From: an uncultured Cryptobacterium sp.
Lineage (GTDB): Bacteria > Actinomycetota > Coriobacteriia > Coriobacteriales > Eggerthellaceae
Length of the DNA: 11,476 bases
Direction of reading: 5' to 3'
Assembly (NCBI GenBank): GCA_900554685.1
Contig: USIG01000048.1
Span: 1-11,476 of the forward strand
Positions 1 to 5,991 of the stretch are shown here, piece after piece. Both the position numbers and the translations under genes were made by a program. The stretch's first letter is position 1; every line of letters starts with the position of its first letter. The notes under the pieces were generated by a model. The model was given only the letters and a program-made list of their open reading frames with translations, did not search any database and was not told the DNA's origin.

Positions 1-1
1 G

Positions 2-1225
2 GTGAAATTCAACTTCCGAAATCTTTTTGCCGGCTTAGTTATTATCATTGTTCTGGCGTTCGTCTTTTTACGAGGCGACCAGTTAAATGAATTGGCAGCC
101 ACCATGGCACAAGGTGCCATGATTCCTTTAGTGATCGCAATCTGCACCCAACTTTGCAAGTATTTTTCTCAGAGCTTTGCATACAAATACTCATTCCAAG
201 CGGTAGGCGAAACTATGCATCCCAAGAACACTTTACCGCTTGTTTTTGGTACGTTTTTTCTCAATACCGTCTTTCCGAGCCTTAACCTTGCAGGAACCAC
301 CCTTGTGGTAGACGATGCTCGCAGGCGCGGTATTGCTCCCGGCAAGGCAACTTCGGCGGCAATCTTGATGCAAATTACCGTCGATTCGGCATTTGCCACC
401 ATTATGGTAATCAGCTTTACGATTCTCGCCCTCACCGTTGGCTTGTCGCCCTTGTGGCTTCTCCTTGGTTTGCTGGTTATTCTTTTGGTAAGCATTCTTG
501 TTGGCATCATGGTTCTTGGCAACAAGAATCCCGCCCTTATTATTCGCGTTCTTACCCCTGTTTCCAACTTTATTAATAAAGTGCTTGTACGCTTCAAGAA
601 AAAACCTCTTGAACCTTGGGTTGAAAAAACCATCATGAGTTTTTCGGGAGCAGCAAAGCTTATTGCCAAAAATCCAAAATCAACCGCAAAAGCTTTTGGA
701 TGCTCTATCATCGCAAGCTGCTGTGAGCTTTCTGCTTTTGCGTTAGTTGGTTTTTCATTCGGAGTAAGCGTTCCCGAATCGCTGGTATGCGGATATGTGG
801 TAGCCACCTTATTTGCAATGATTTCGATTACTCCTCAAGGAGTTGGCGTGGTAGAGGCTGCTGTTACCGTTGCCTTTACCGCTTTTGGAGCATCAGCCAC
901 AGCGGGCATGGCAATCGGCTTGGTTTATCGTGGCATCGTATTTTGGATGCCTTTCATTATTGGCGCAATCCTTATTCAGACCACAAAGACGTTTCGTCCT
1001 ACAAGAAACAAGTCGAAGTCAAACACCTCCAAAGCTGGAAACTTCAACTATGAACGTAAAAAGGCAGCACTCTCAAAAGAGGCTCACAAAAAGCATGATG
1101 TGCAAAACGAGCATCGCCCCCATCTACCAACTACCCCAACCTCTTCTGATAAGGAAGTTGCCTTAGAAACGCAGCAAGCACCTACTCAAGAGGAAAATAG
1201 TAAGGAAGCTGACCTAGCTCATTAG
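2..1225 (+). CDS. Flippase-like polytopic membrane protein (UPF0104 / LPG synthase transmembrane-domain family), possibly 5'-partial
   Basis: The protein is strongly hydrophobic over residues 1-325, with about eight predicted membrane segments (for example near 8-24, 37-55, 120-145, 150-173, 232-255, 262-285 and 303-326). Two regions fit the flippase-like UPF0104/AglD family: an N-P-polar stretch near residues 84-110 (FLNTVFPSLNLAG) and the signature ITPQGVGVVEAA at 275-286, followed by LVYRGIVFW. This fold supplies the membrane half of MprF-type lysylphosphatidylglycerol synthases. No aminoacyl-transferase domain is attached here, so lipid or polyprenol-lipid translocation is inference. Residues 329-407 form a charged, low-complexity cytosolic tail, basic first and then Glu/Gln rich. 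The GTG at position 2 fits a family N-terminus, but only one base precedes it, so neither the ribosome binding site nor a more upstream start can be checked. Confidence 0.8.
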   Translation: MKFNFRNLFAGLVIIIVLAFVFLRGDQLNELAATMAQGAMIPLVIAICTQLCKYFSQSFAYKYSFQAVGETMHPKNTLPLVFGTFFLNTVFPSLNLAGTTLVVDDARRRGIAPGKATSAAILMQITVDSAFATIMVISFTILALTVGLSPLWLLLGLLVILLVSILVGIMVLGNKNPALIIRVLTPVSNFINKVLVRFKKKPLEPWVEKTIMSFSGAAKLIAKNPKSTAKAFGCSIIASCCELSAFALVGFSFGVSVPESLVCGYVVATLFAMISITPQGVGVVEAAVTVAFTAFGASATAGMAIGLVYRGIVFWMPFIIGAILIQTTKTFRPTRNKSKSNTSKAGNFNYERKKAALSKEAHKKHDVQNEHRPHLPTTPTSSDKEVALETQQAPTQEENSKEADLAH

Positions 1226-1235
1226 TTCAAAGTGA

Positions 1236-1266
1236 TAAAACTACCTAAGAGTAAAACTATCTAAGA
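1236..1266. repeat. Tandem direct repeat, 15-bp unit
   Basis: Two copies of TAAAACTA(C/T)CTAAGA, at 1236-1250 and 1252-1266, differ at one base and have a 16-bp period. They begin 11 bp after the stop codon of the membrane protein gene and precede a long inverted repeat. No function can be assigned. Confidence 0.7.
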
Positions 1267-1287
1267 ACAAAAGATTGTAGGTGCTTC

Positions 1288-1324
1288 TTTTTAAGAAGAA
1301 CTATTAAGTAGTTCTTCTTAAAAA
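1288..1324. repeat. Perfect 16-bp inverted repeat (AT-rich hairpin) in an intergenic region
   Basis: The arms at 1288-1303 and 1309-1324 are perfect reverse complements of 16 bp around a 5-base loop (TTAAG). The stem is AT-rich. On the plus strand the 3' side ends in an A-run and not a T-run, so it is not a textbook intrinsic terminator, although the TTCTTCTT in the right arm could act weakly. It lies between two plus-strand genes, 63 bp after the first stop codon. It could be an RNA 3'-end stabilising stem, a weak terminator or a protein-binding dyad. Confidence 0.65.
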
Positions 1325-1414
1325 AACAATGACGTATCCCTTCAGGAAAAGGAATCTACCTAAACACTTTTTGCAAAAGAAGAAACTCAAACGATTCTCG
1401 CGAAAGGAAACTTT

Positions 1415-1993
1415 ATGCCAAGCTTCATCAAACATCTTGCCAATACCACACGAAGCTGCCGCCGATTTCGTCAAATCTATCCCGTCACCCCAGAGCTTAT
1501 GACCCAGTGGGTAGATAATGCACGTGTTTGCGCAAGTGCGGGAAACAAGCAACCCCTTCGTTATCGAATCGTTGTTGATAAGGACCAATGCGCCAAAATA
1601 TACGACACTCTCACCTGGGCGGCTTCCTTACCTGATTGGGATGGCCCCGAACCCGGCGAGAGACCCACAGGCTACATCATCATGGCAACAGATGCGGAAA
1701 CTTTTAAAGGAGAAATCTGGCGATTCGATGCAGGTATCGCTGCTCAGACTATCATGCTGAGCTCTACCGAAGAAGGATTTGGCGGATGCATCATGCTTTC
1801 TTTTAAGCGAGCTGAACTTAAACAAATTCTCGCAATGCCTAAAGATTTGGAACCCGTGTTGGTTTTAGCACTTGGCCGCCCTATCGAAGACATTCGGTTA
1901 GTTGATGCTGAGCAAGGAAATACCACCTATTACCGAGATGACAAGCAGGTCCATTATGTCCCCAAATACAAACTTGAGGATATTTGGTTTTAA
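1415..1993 (+). CDS. Nitroreductase-family protein (FMN-dependent oxidoreductase)
   Basis: This 192-residue protein fits the nitroreductase fold, which uses FMN and NAD(P)H to reduce nitro compounds, quinones or other acceptors, normally as a cytosolic homodimer. Visible hallmarks are the N-terminal phosphate-binding stretch TTRSCRRF (residues 11-18; families often show R-R-S-x-R-x-F), CASAGNKQPLRY (39-50), the helix DAGIAAQTIMLSS followed by GFGGCIML, and LVLALGRP near the end of the core. The start is supported by AAAGGAAA at 1402-1409, five bases before the ATG. Length is at the short end of the family. The natural substrate cannot be told from sequence. The gene has its own terminator and a 189-bp upstream gap, so it is probably a single-gene unit, though read-through from the membrane protein gene is possible. 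Confidence 0.9.
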   Translation: MPSFIKHLANTTRSCRRFRQIYPVTPELMTQWVDNARVCASAGNKQPLRYRIVVDKDQCAKIYDTLTWAASLPDWDGPEPGERPTGYIIMATDAETFKGEIWRFDAGIAAQTIMLSSTEEGFGGCIMLSFKRAELKQILAMPKDLEPVLVLALGRPIEDIRLVDAEQGNTTYYRDDKQVHYVPKYKLEDIWF

Positions 1994-2014
1994 TCTCGTC
2001 TAAAAAGCACTCCC

Positions 2015-2038
2015 AAGAGCCACCAAGGTGGCTCTTTT
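2015..2038 (+). terminator. Intrinsic terminator of the nitroreductase gene
   Basis: The arms AAGAGCCACC (2015-2024) and GGTGGCTCTT (2027-2036) are perfectly complementary. The 3' arm runs into a CTTTT tract at 2034-2038. It lies 22 bp after the nitroreductase stop. Its presence argues against an in-frame GTG at 2028 as the start of the next gene, because that codon lies inside the stem. Confidence 0.85.
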
Positions 2039-2087
2039 GCTACTGTTAGCAGAAAAACAATCTCTCCCAGATAAGTTTGGTACTCAT

Positions 2088-3050
2088 ATGAAAAAATCTA
2101 CTGCGCTAAAAACATTGGGACTTTCCGAAGGTGCAAGCGACGAAGAGATTAAAAAAGCACATCGAAGGCTCATTATAGAAAATCATCCTGACAAATTTGG
2201 TCAAGATGCCACAGCACGTGCACAAGCGGAAGAAAAAACTAAGCTTATCAATGAGGCTCGTGATGTACTGCTTAATCACTCCTGGGATCCTGAATATGCC
2301 TCTGCCGGAACAGCTTATGGGGCTCCTTTCTCATACGACCCCTTTGCTGCCACTCATGGTCAAAATCCCTTTGGCACACGTTCTACACAAGGGTATTCAG
2401 CTCGTCGCTATTCTTCATCCAGCAACCCCTCGGCTAGCCAAGGGGAAAATCCCTTTGAAGGATGGCCTTTTAGCGAAACTTTTGTTTGGACTACCTGGGA
2501 CTCATCAGGCCAACAGCACACCTATTCATCCGGCACTACTTCAAACAGCACAAATACGCGAGGAAGCGCCTCACAGGATCCTTTTGCAGGATTTAATCCT
2601 TACGTCAATCCCTTCAGTTCCTCATACACAAGACGGGCAGGCAATGATCCTTTCGCTGATATATTCAACATGTTTTTCGCGCAAGAAAAGACCCTTGAAG
2701 ATTTGCTCACAGAAGCCAAAAAGGATCTTAGCCTTGATGTGAAATTGATCGCTGTGAAGCTTATTCTTTTGGCACTATCTTTCCTGTTGTCCGTTCCCGC
2801 AACCGGATTATTTCTCTATACCATTATTTCTATTGGGCAAGGGATATGGAAACGCCTGCATTACCTCTCTCTTATTTTCTTGGTGCCCTTTACTCTGCTC
2901 GCGCTTATATTCGCTCCTGCAGCAAGCGCCTCTATCGGACTTATACCCTTTATATTGTTTGGCTGTGCCGTTGTATTCGATGTGCAAAATGTATATCGAC
3001 ATGCCAAACGAATACGAGATCTTAAAAAGCAAATAAAGCAGCAAAGGTAA
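2088..3050 (+). CDS. Membrane-anchored J-domain (DnaJ-like) protein with [DN]PF-repeat linker
   Basis: The 320-residue protein starts with a J domain (about residues 5-65) that carries the HPD motif at 33-35, needed to stimulate the ATPase of an Hsp70/DnaK partner. There is no zinc-finger or DnaJ C-terminal substrate domain, so this is a class C J protein, not DnaJ itself. Residues ~75-210 form a Gly/Ser/Thr/Phe-rich, probably disordered linker with three DPF and three NPF tripeptides plus one NPY. The C-terminal ~100 residues (about 225-300) are hydrophobic with three or four membrane segments, and end in a basic tail. It could therefore recruit DnaK to the membrane; that role is inference. 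The ATG at 2088 is chosen because the upstream in-frame GTG at 2028 lies in the preceding terminator. No good Shine-Dalgarno sequence precedes either start. Confidence 0.85.
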   Translation: MKKSTALKTLGLSEGASDEEIKKAHRRLIIENHPDKFGQDATARAQAEEKTKLINEARDVLLNHSWDPEYASAGTAYGAPFSYDPFAATHGQNPFGTRSTQGYSARRYSSSSNPSASQGENPFEGWPFSETFVWTTWDSSGQQHTYSSGTTSNSTNTRGSASQDPFAGFNPYVNPFSSSYTRRAGNDPFADIFNMFFAQEKTLEDLLTEAKKDLSLDVKLIAVKLILLALSFLLSVPATGLFLYTIISIGQGIWKRLHYLSLIFLVPFTLLALIFAPAASASIGLIPFILFGCAVVFDVQNVYRHAKRIRDLKKQIKQQR

Positions 3051-3151
3051 TGTATAGCTTATCAAGTACAGGACAAAGCGAACATCTATAGAGGTTAAGA
3101 ATCCCTTTGCAAATCCTTTTGCAAGACAAACAGTCACACATATTGACCTAA

Positions 3152-3185
3152 GACAAAGAAAAGCCCCAGAAATACCCTGGGGCTT
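3152..3185 (-). terminator. Intrinsic terminator, minus strand (aroE side)
   Basis: The arms AAGCCCCAG (3161-3169) and CTGGGGCTT (3177-3185) form a perfect 9-bp GC-rich stem with a 7-base loop. Read on the minus strand it is followed by a T-rich run (TTTTCTTTGTC), so it suits transcripts arriving from aroE. On the plus strand the following bases are AAAAG, so it would be weaker for the J-domain gene. It sits 64 bp beyond the aroE stop, in the gap between the convergent genes. Confidence 0.8.
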
Positions 3186-3248
3186 AAAAGTTGATAAGAT
3201 AGGCTCATAGTGTATAAAGACCTTTAAAGCTTACCTAATTTTTAGGTG

Positions 3249-4172
3249 CTATTTCGCAATACGAGCCTTCAAGGATTGTTCATCTTCCTTGTTATCTGCC
3301 TTTTTATCGATCTCCATGTCATTAACCGTTAACGGCATATCAACTCCGGTCCATAGTTTGAACTGCTTTGCCCCTTGATGAAACAGCATCGAGAGACCGT
3401 TTGTATAGCGGCATCCAGCCTCGTCAGCTAATTCAAGAAGCTTAGATTTCGCTGGACTATAAATAGCATCTTGAACCACCATATCTTCAGGGAAAAAGGA
3501 CGCATCTGGGACTACTGACTGTCCTTCAAACTTACCCATACCAACGTTGGTGGTATTGCCAAGCATCTGAGCATCTGACATTTCAGTACGAAGAAGCTCT
3601 TTATCGTTCAAGTCACACAGTTTTGCTTTACAGGAAGTTCTTTCATTGATTAAAGCAACAACCTCTTGAGCATGCGGCCAAGATTTTCCATTGGAGCGAT
3701 TAAATACCGAAATCTCGCCTAAGCCATACTCCATCGCAGCAGTAAGCGCAACAGCCGACCCTGCTCCACCAAGCCCTAGCAAAACCAGCTTATTGCCTGC
3801 AATCTGCACGCCCATCTCTTCAAACGTATGCAAGAAACCATACCCATCGGTGTTATAACCTTTGATTTTGCCATCATGAACCACAAGGGTATTAACTGAG
3901 CCGATAAGTTCAGCAGTAGGATCAATTTCATCAAGATAAGGAATGCAGGCAAGCTTATTTGGCATAGTTACACTGCAGCCACAAATTCCTAGAGCACGAA
4001 CGGCATTCATAGCTTGTTGAATAGTTTCCTGATTTACCCGAAAGGCAACATACACTCCATCAATGTTTGCTTTATCAAAAGCTTTATTGTGCAAACGAGG
4101 AGAAAAACTATGTTGAACTGGATCTCCAAAGACGCAATACAACCTGGTGCGCCCAGAAATAGGAATAGCCAT
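3249..4172 (-). CDS. aroE: Shikimate dehydrogenase (NADP+)
   Basis: It catalyses NADPH-dependent reduction of 3-dehydroshikimate to shikimate in the cytosol, step 4 of the aromatic amino acid pathway. In the 307-residue product I see the shikimate-binding SFSP (S22, S24), SVTMPNK with the catalytic lysine K73, GSVNTLV (N94), NTDGYGF with the catalytic aspartate D109, the Rossmann loop GLGGAGSA (133-140), and NRSNGKSW at the NADP phosphate site. The NGLSMLFHQGAKQF and LWTG signatures follow near the end. The usual N-A-T-P-x-G-M segment reads NTTNVGM here, a small deviation. The C-terminus has about 20 extra charged residues beyond the family core. An in-frame ATG 13 codons upstream exists, but AAAAGGAG stands five bases before the ATG at 4172, so that start is used. 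The gene appears monocistronic. Confidence 0.95.
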   Translation of the reverse strand: MAIPISGRTRLYCVFGDPVQHSFSPRLHNKAFDKANIDGVYVAFRVNQETIQQAMNAVRALGICGCSVTMPNKLACIPYLDEIDPTAELIGSVNTLVVHDGKIKGYNTDGYGFLHTFEEMGVQIAGNKLVLLGLGGAGSAVALTAAMEYGLGEISVFNRSNGKSWPHAQEVVALINERTSCKAKLCDLNDKELLRTEMSDAQMLGNTTNVGMGKFEGQSVVPDASFFPEDMVVQDAIYSPAKSKLLELADEAGCRYTNGLSMLFHQGAKQFKLWTGVDMPLTVNDMEIDKKADNKEDEQSLKARIAK

Positions 4173-4177
4173 TAGTG

Positions 4178-4185
4178 CTCCTTTT
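4178..4185 (-). promoter_or_regulatory. Ribosome binding site that fixes the aroE start
   Basis: AAAAGGAG on the minus strand with a 5-base spacer to the ATG at 4172. The longer 11-mer AATAAAAGGAG, with the same spacer, precedes purN and purM, which supports this choice over the upstream in-frame ATG ending at 4211. Confidence 0.85.
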
Positions 4186-4228
4186 ATTTTGCCGTCAGCA
4201 CAAACCTGCATTTGTCAAATTCGCCCAC

Positions 4229-4327
4229 CCACGGTAAATCATCTTTTCGCGCTAGATTATCTACTTTACCGTGGATAGTCATACTTGCTGAGAACCATCC
4301 ATCCACTATGGACGCAGGTATCCACAG
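4229..4327 (-). promoter_or_regulatory. Candidate attenuator-like leader of aroE with mutually exclusive stems
   Basis: Read on the minus strand, three segments can pair in two exclusive ways. Arm 1 (4319-4327, CTGTGGATA) pairs with arm 2 (4269-4277, TATCCACGG) over 9 bp including one G-U. Arm 2 extended (4265-4274, CCACGGTAAA) pairs perfectly over 10 bp with arm 3 (4229-4238, TTTACCGTGG). Both pairings use the same CCACGG bases, so only one can form at a time. A 22-codon ORF covers arms 1 and 2. I see no T-run after arm 3, so if this regulates, it is not a standard terminator attenuator. A protein-binding dyad is an alternative. Confidence 0.35.
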
Positions 4328-4334
4328 ACGACAT
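4266..4334 (-). CDS. Candidate 22-residue leader peptide upstream of aroE
   Basis: The minus strand reads ATG, 21 further sense codons, then TAA. The peptide contains one Trp and two Tyr (…GWMVLSKYDYPR). A purine-rich AGAGAGGGAC directly precedes the ATG but leaves an unusually short spacer. The stop codon falls inside one arm of a 10-bp stem, as would be expected of a regulatory leader. An ORF this short can arise by chance, and nothing shows that it is translated. It is listed because its position and its overlap with the competing stems fit together. Confidence 0.25.
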   Translation of the reverse strand: MSSVDTCVHSGWMVLSKYDYPR

Positions 4335-4605
4335 GTCCCTCTCTCAATTTTTGTATCACCAATAATACTTATTTTTTCTTATATTGTTTTACAAAATAAA
4401 TAAACTGATTCAGTTAGTAAAAGATTTAAAGAAGTTTTTAAGGTCTGACCTTGCTTATCTATTTCTCAAATAAATAATTAGAAAACATAATGCTTATAAT
4501 TTGCACATAATATTCATATTTGATTGTGCGCTACCAGATAAATGACCACAAAGGTAATCAAGAATAAAAGCCTTCCCTATCGATAGACTACAAGAAAGCC
4601 ACCCA
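4335..4605. other. AT-rich gene-free region between the small cysteine-rich protein gene and aroE
   Basis: No protein-coding gene is convincing here. It probably holds the aroE promoter on the minus strand, but I cannot pick one -35/-10 pair with confidence. Three short palindromes stand out: AACTGA-T-TCAGTT (4403-4415), AAGGTC-T-GACCTT (4440-4452) and CTATCGATAG (4577-4586). The first two are centred 37 bp apart and could be operator sites. No clear terminator follows the small gene that ends at 4606. Confidence 0.4.
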
Positions 4606-4896
4606 TTATCGTTGCGGTTTTGAGGTTAAATGCCAACCATTGCAGTAAGAGCAGCGATAGCAATGAAGGCCCGTTGTTCCGTGCTCAGCACAGGCAAGTA
4701 TTGCAGCCTCGGCATCGCTTTTACATGAATAGCGATTCTTCGATTCGCATGACTTTTTGCGCAAAGCAGCATCCTTTTCGGCAGCTTTCTTTGATTTTCG
4801 CGCATCTTCACGTGCAAAGACGTCATCCATACCACCCAGACCAGCTTTAAACTCAGCTATTCGCTTTGCCTTTGCCGATCCCTTTCTGCTACCCAT
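4606..4896 (-). CDS. Small basic Cys-rich (zinc-ribbon-like) protein of unknown function
   Basis: This 96-residue protein has two parts. Residues 1-50 are highly charged and Lys/Ala/Arg rich, probably helical. Residues 50-92 contain C50, C58, then CYRCSYCNGWHLT (79-91), giving cysteines C79, C82 and C85 with H89. The ending C-x-x-C-x-x-W-H-L-T resembles small actinobacterial and phage-type proteins in which a Cys pair plus histidine binds zinc; I recognise the pattern but not a named family. C58, C82, C85 and H89 would make a plausible metal site, by inference. GGGGAG at about nine bases before the ATG at 4896 supports the start. A nucleic-acid-binding role is possible given the basic N-terminal half. 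No partner gene is evident nearby. Confidence 0.7.
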   Translation of the reverse strand: MGSRKGSAKAKRIAEFKAGLGGMDDVFAREDARKSKKAAEKDAALRKKSCESKNRYSCKSDAEAAILACAEHGTTGLHCYRCSYCNGWHLTSKPQR

Positions 4897-5165
4897 ACTG
4901 TGCTACTCCCCTTATCTGCATGTTCTTAACGTGTTCGCGTATTCTCGAAAATTGTACTGACATGATGCACTTTATATTTGTTACGACATGATGCGCTTTT
5001 ATGTTTGTAGCTTATTCGATGACGCTTTTCGCTTCCTATTTATTCAAATAAATTCCTTCTCCCAAGGCAATTATCTCAACATAAAAATTGCTATGACAAG
5101 TTTTCTAAAGTAGCTCAAAGAAAAGCACAAAGCGCACAATAACCGCCTTATGCTCAAAAACCCCA
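4897..5165. other. Gene-free region between the small cysteine-rich protein gene and the CMD-cupin gene
   Basis: Within the 336-bp gap 4897-5232 I find no gene. The segment nearest 4897 should contain the promoter of the minus-strand small protein: TACAAT on the minus strand at about 4951-4956 is a possible -10, but no good -35 goes with it. A 26-bp tandem repeat lies just upstream of that (4959-5010). The rest, before the terminator at 5166, is AT-rich without recognisable structure. Confidence 0.4.
4959..5010. repeat. Imperfect tandem duplication, 26-bp period
   Basis: Two adjacent 26-bp units (4959-4984 and 4985-5010) both begin GACATGATGC(A/G)CTTT and continue AT(A/G)TTTGT after a one-base indel. 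They lie 63 bp upstream of the start of the small minus-strand gene, where promoter or operator sites would be expected. Two copies of a regulator site is one reading; a chance duplication is another. Confidence 0.7.
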
Positions 5166-5202
5166 AAAAGCAAAAAGAAGGAGCCCCTATCAAGGCTCCT
5201 TC
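5166..5202 (-). terminator. Intrinsic terminator of the CMD-cupin gene
   Basis: The arms GAAGGAGCC (5177-5185) and GGCTCCTTC (5194-5202) are a perfect 9-bp GC-rich stem with an 8-base loop. On the minus strand it is followed by TTTTTGCTTTTTGG. It begins 31 bp after the stop codon of the CMD-cupin gene, in the correct orientation. Confidence 0.92.
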
Positions 5203-5232
5203 GCTTCGTAATTACATTGGTAAGAATATGAT

Positions 5233-5991
5233 TTAAAGGGCGTTATACCATTCATCATCAACTGGCTCGCACCATTCGTTCGAGGTGTTTTCGCCACTGA
5301 TCTCGAGTGCTAAATGAGAGAACCAGCTATCCTTAGCGGCACCATGCCAATGCTTCACATTCGCAGGAATGTTCACTACATCACCAGGATGAAGCTCACG
5401 TGCAGGCTTTCCTTCTTCCTGATACCAGCCGCGACCGCCAACGCAAATGAGCATCTGTCCGCCACCTTTATCAGCATGGTGGATATGCCAGTTATTGCGA
5501 CAACCTGGTTCAAACGTAACGTTTGCAACAAAGACCTGTTCGGTGCTGAGAGGAGCCAGATAACTTTGTCCAATAAAGTACTGAGCATAGGCATCATTTG
5601 GCTGCCCTAGAGGAAACATAAGGCTGCGCTCGTATTCAGCCTTTCCTTTGTCGCTAACCTCTTCAGCGCTATCGGTCCATATCTCTTTGGCCATGCGGAA
5701 TACCGCCCATGCCTTTGGCCAGCCCATATAGAAAGCAGCATGAGTAATGATTTCGGCAATTTCTGTCTTCGTAATGCCATTTTTCTTAGCGGTAGCCAGA
5801 TGATATTCAAATGAGGAATCTATCAATCCTTGGCTCATCAAAGAAACAATGGTCACAAGGCTTCTATCACGCAAAGAAAGCGATTCTTCTCGGCTCCAAA
5901 CTTCGCCAAAAAGCACATCATCATTTAGTTGAGCAAATTTAGGAGCAAAATCCCCTAGCTGATCACGTCCTGCAGTCTGTTTTACCGCCAT
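5233..5991 (-). CDS. Carboxymuconolactone decarboxylase-like domain fused to a cupin domain
   Basis: The 252-residue product joins two domains. Residues ~20-115 match the carboxymuconolactone decarboxylase (CMD) fold, with E62-x-H64 and the run AKKNGITKTEIAEI then AAFYMGWPKA. The AhpD-type CxxC peroxidase pair is absent, so it is not a standard thiol peroxidase. Residues ~150-232 are a single cupin with likely metal ligands H169, H171, Q179 and H214 (WHIHH, GGGQML, KHWHGAA). Its WH-x-H, HPGDVV and HWHGAA pattern resembles the small Mn-cupins of the hydroxynitrile lyase-like group. That suggests a metal-dependent enzyme or a quinone/aldehyde stress protein, but the substrate is unknown. AAGGAG before the ATG at 5991 supports the start. 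It is transcribed divergently from a LysR gene, its probable regulator. Confidence 0.9.
   Translation of the reverse strand: MAVKQTAGRDQLGDFAPKFAQLNDDVLFGEVWSREESLSLRDRSLVTIVSLMSQGLIDSSFEYHLATAKKNGITKTEIAEIITHAAFYMGWPKAWAVFRMAKEIWTDSAEEVSDKGKAEYERSLMFPLGQPNDAYAQYFIGQSYLAPLSTEQVFVANVTFEPGCRNNWHIHHADKGGGQMLICVGGRGWYQEEGKPARELHPGDVVNIPANVKHWHGAAKDSWFSHLALEISGENTSNEWCEPVDDEWYNAL

Noticed and set aside
2028..2087. N-terminal extension of the J-domain protein from the GTG at 2028
   Set aside because: The codon lies in the stem of the nitroreductase terminator, and the extra 20 residues precede a complete J-domain start.
2040..3036. Other long open frames overlapping the J-domain gene on both strands
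   Set aside because: They are shadows of the real gene, with low-complexity products that match no domain.
4173..4211. Longer aroE start 13 codons upstream
   Set aside because: The ATG at 4172 has an ideal ribosome binding site and the family N-terminus begins just after it; the extra codons would overlap that binding site.
4173..4218. TTGACA on the minus strand (4213-4218) as the -35 of an aroE promoter
   Set aside because: At 16-18 bp spacing there is no acceptable -10 (ACGGCA region), and the resulting leader would be very short.
4269..4327. DnaA-box-like sites (GTATCCACA and CTATCCACG) suggesting a replication-related locus
   Set aside because: Only two imperfect boxes, no dnaA, dnaN or AT-rich unwinding element context, and the same bases are explained by the inverted-repeat arms.
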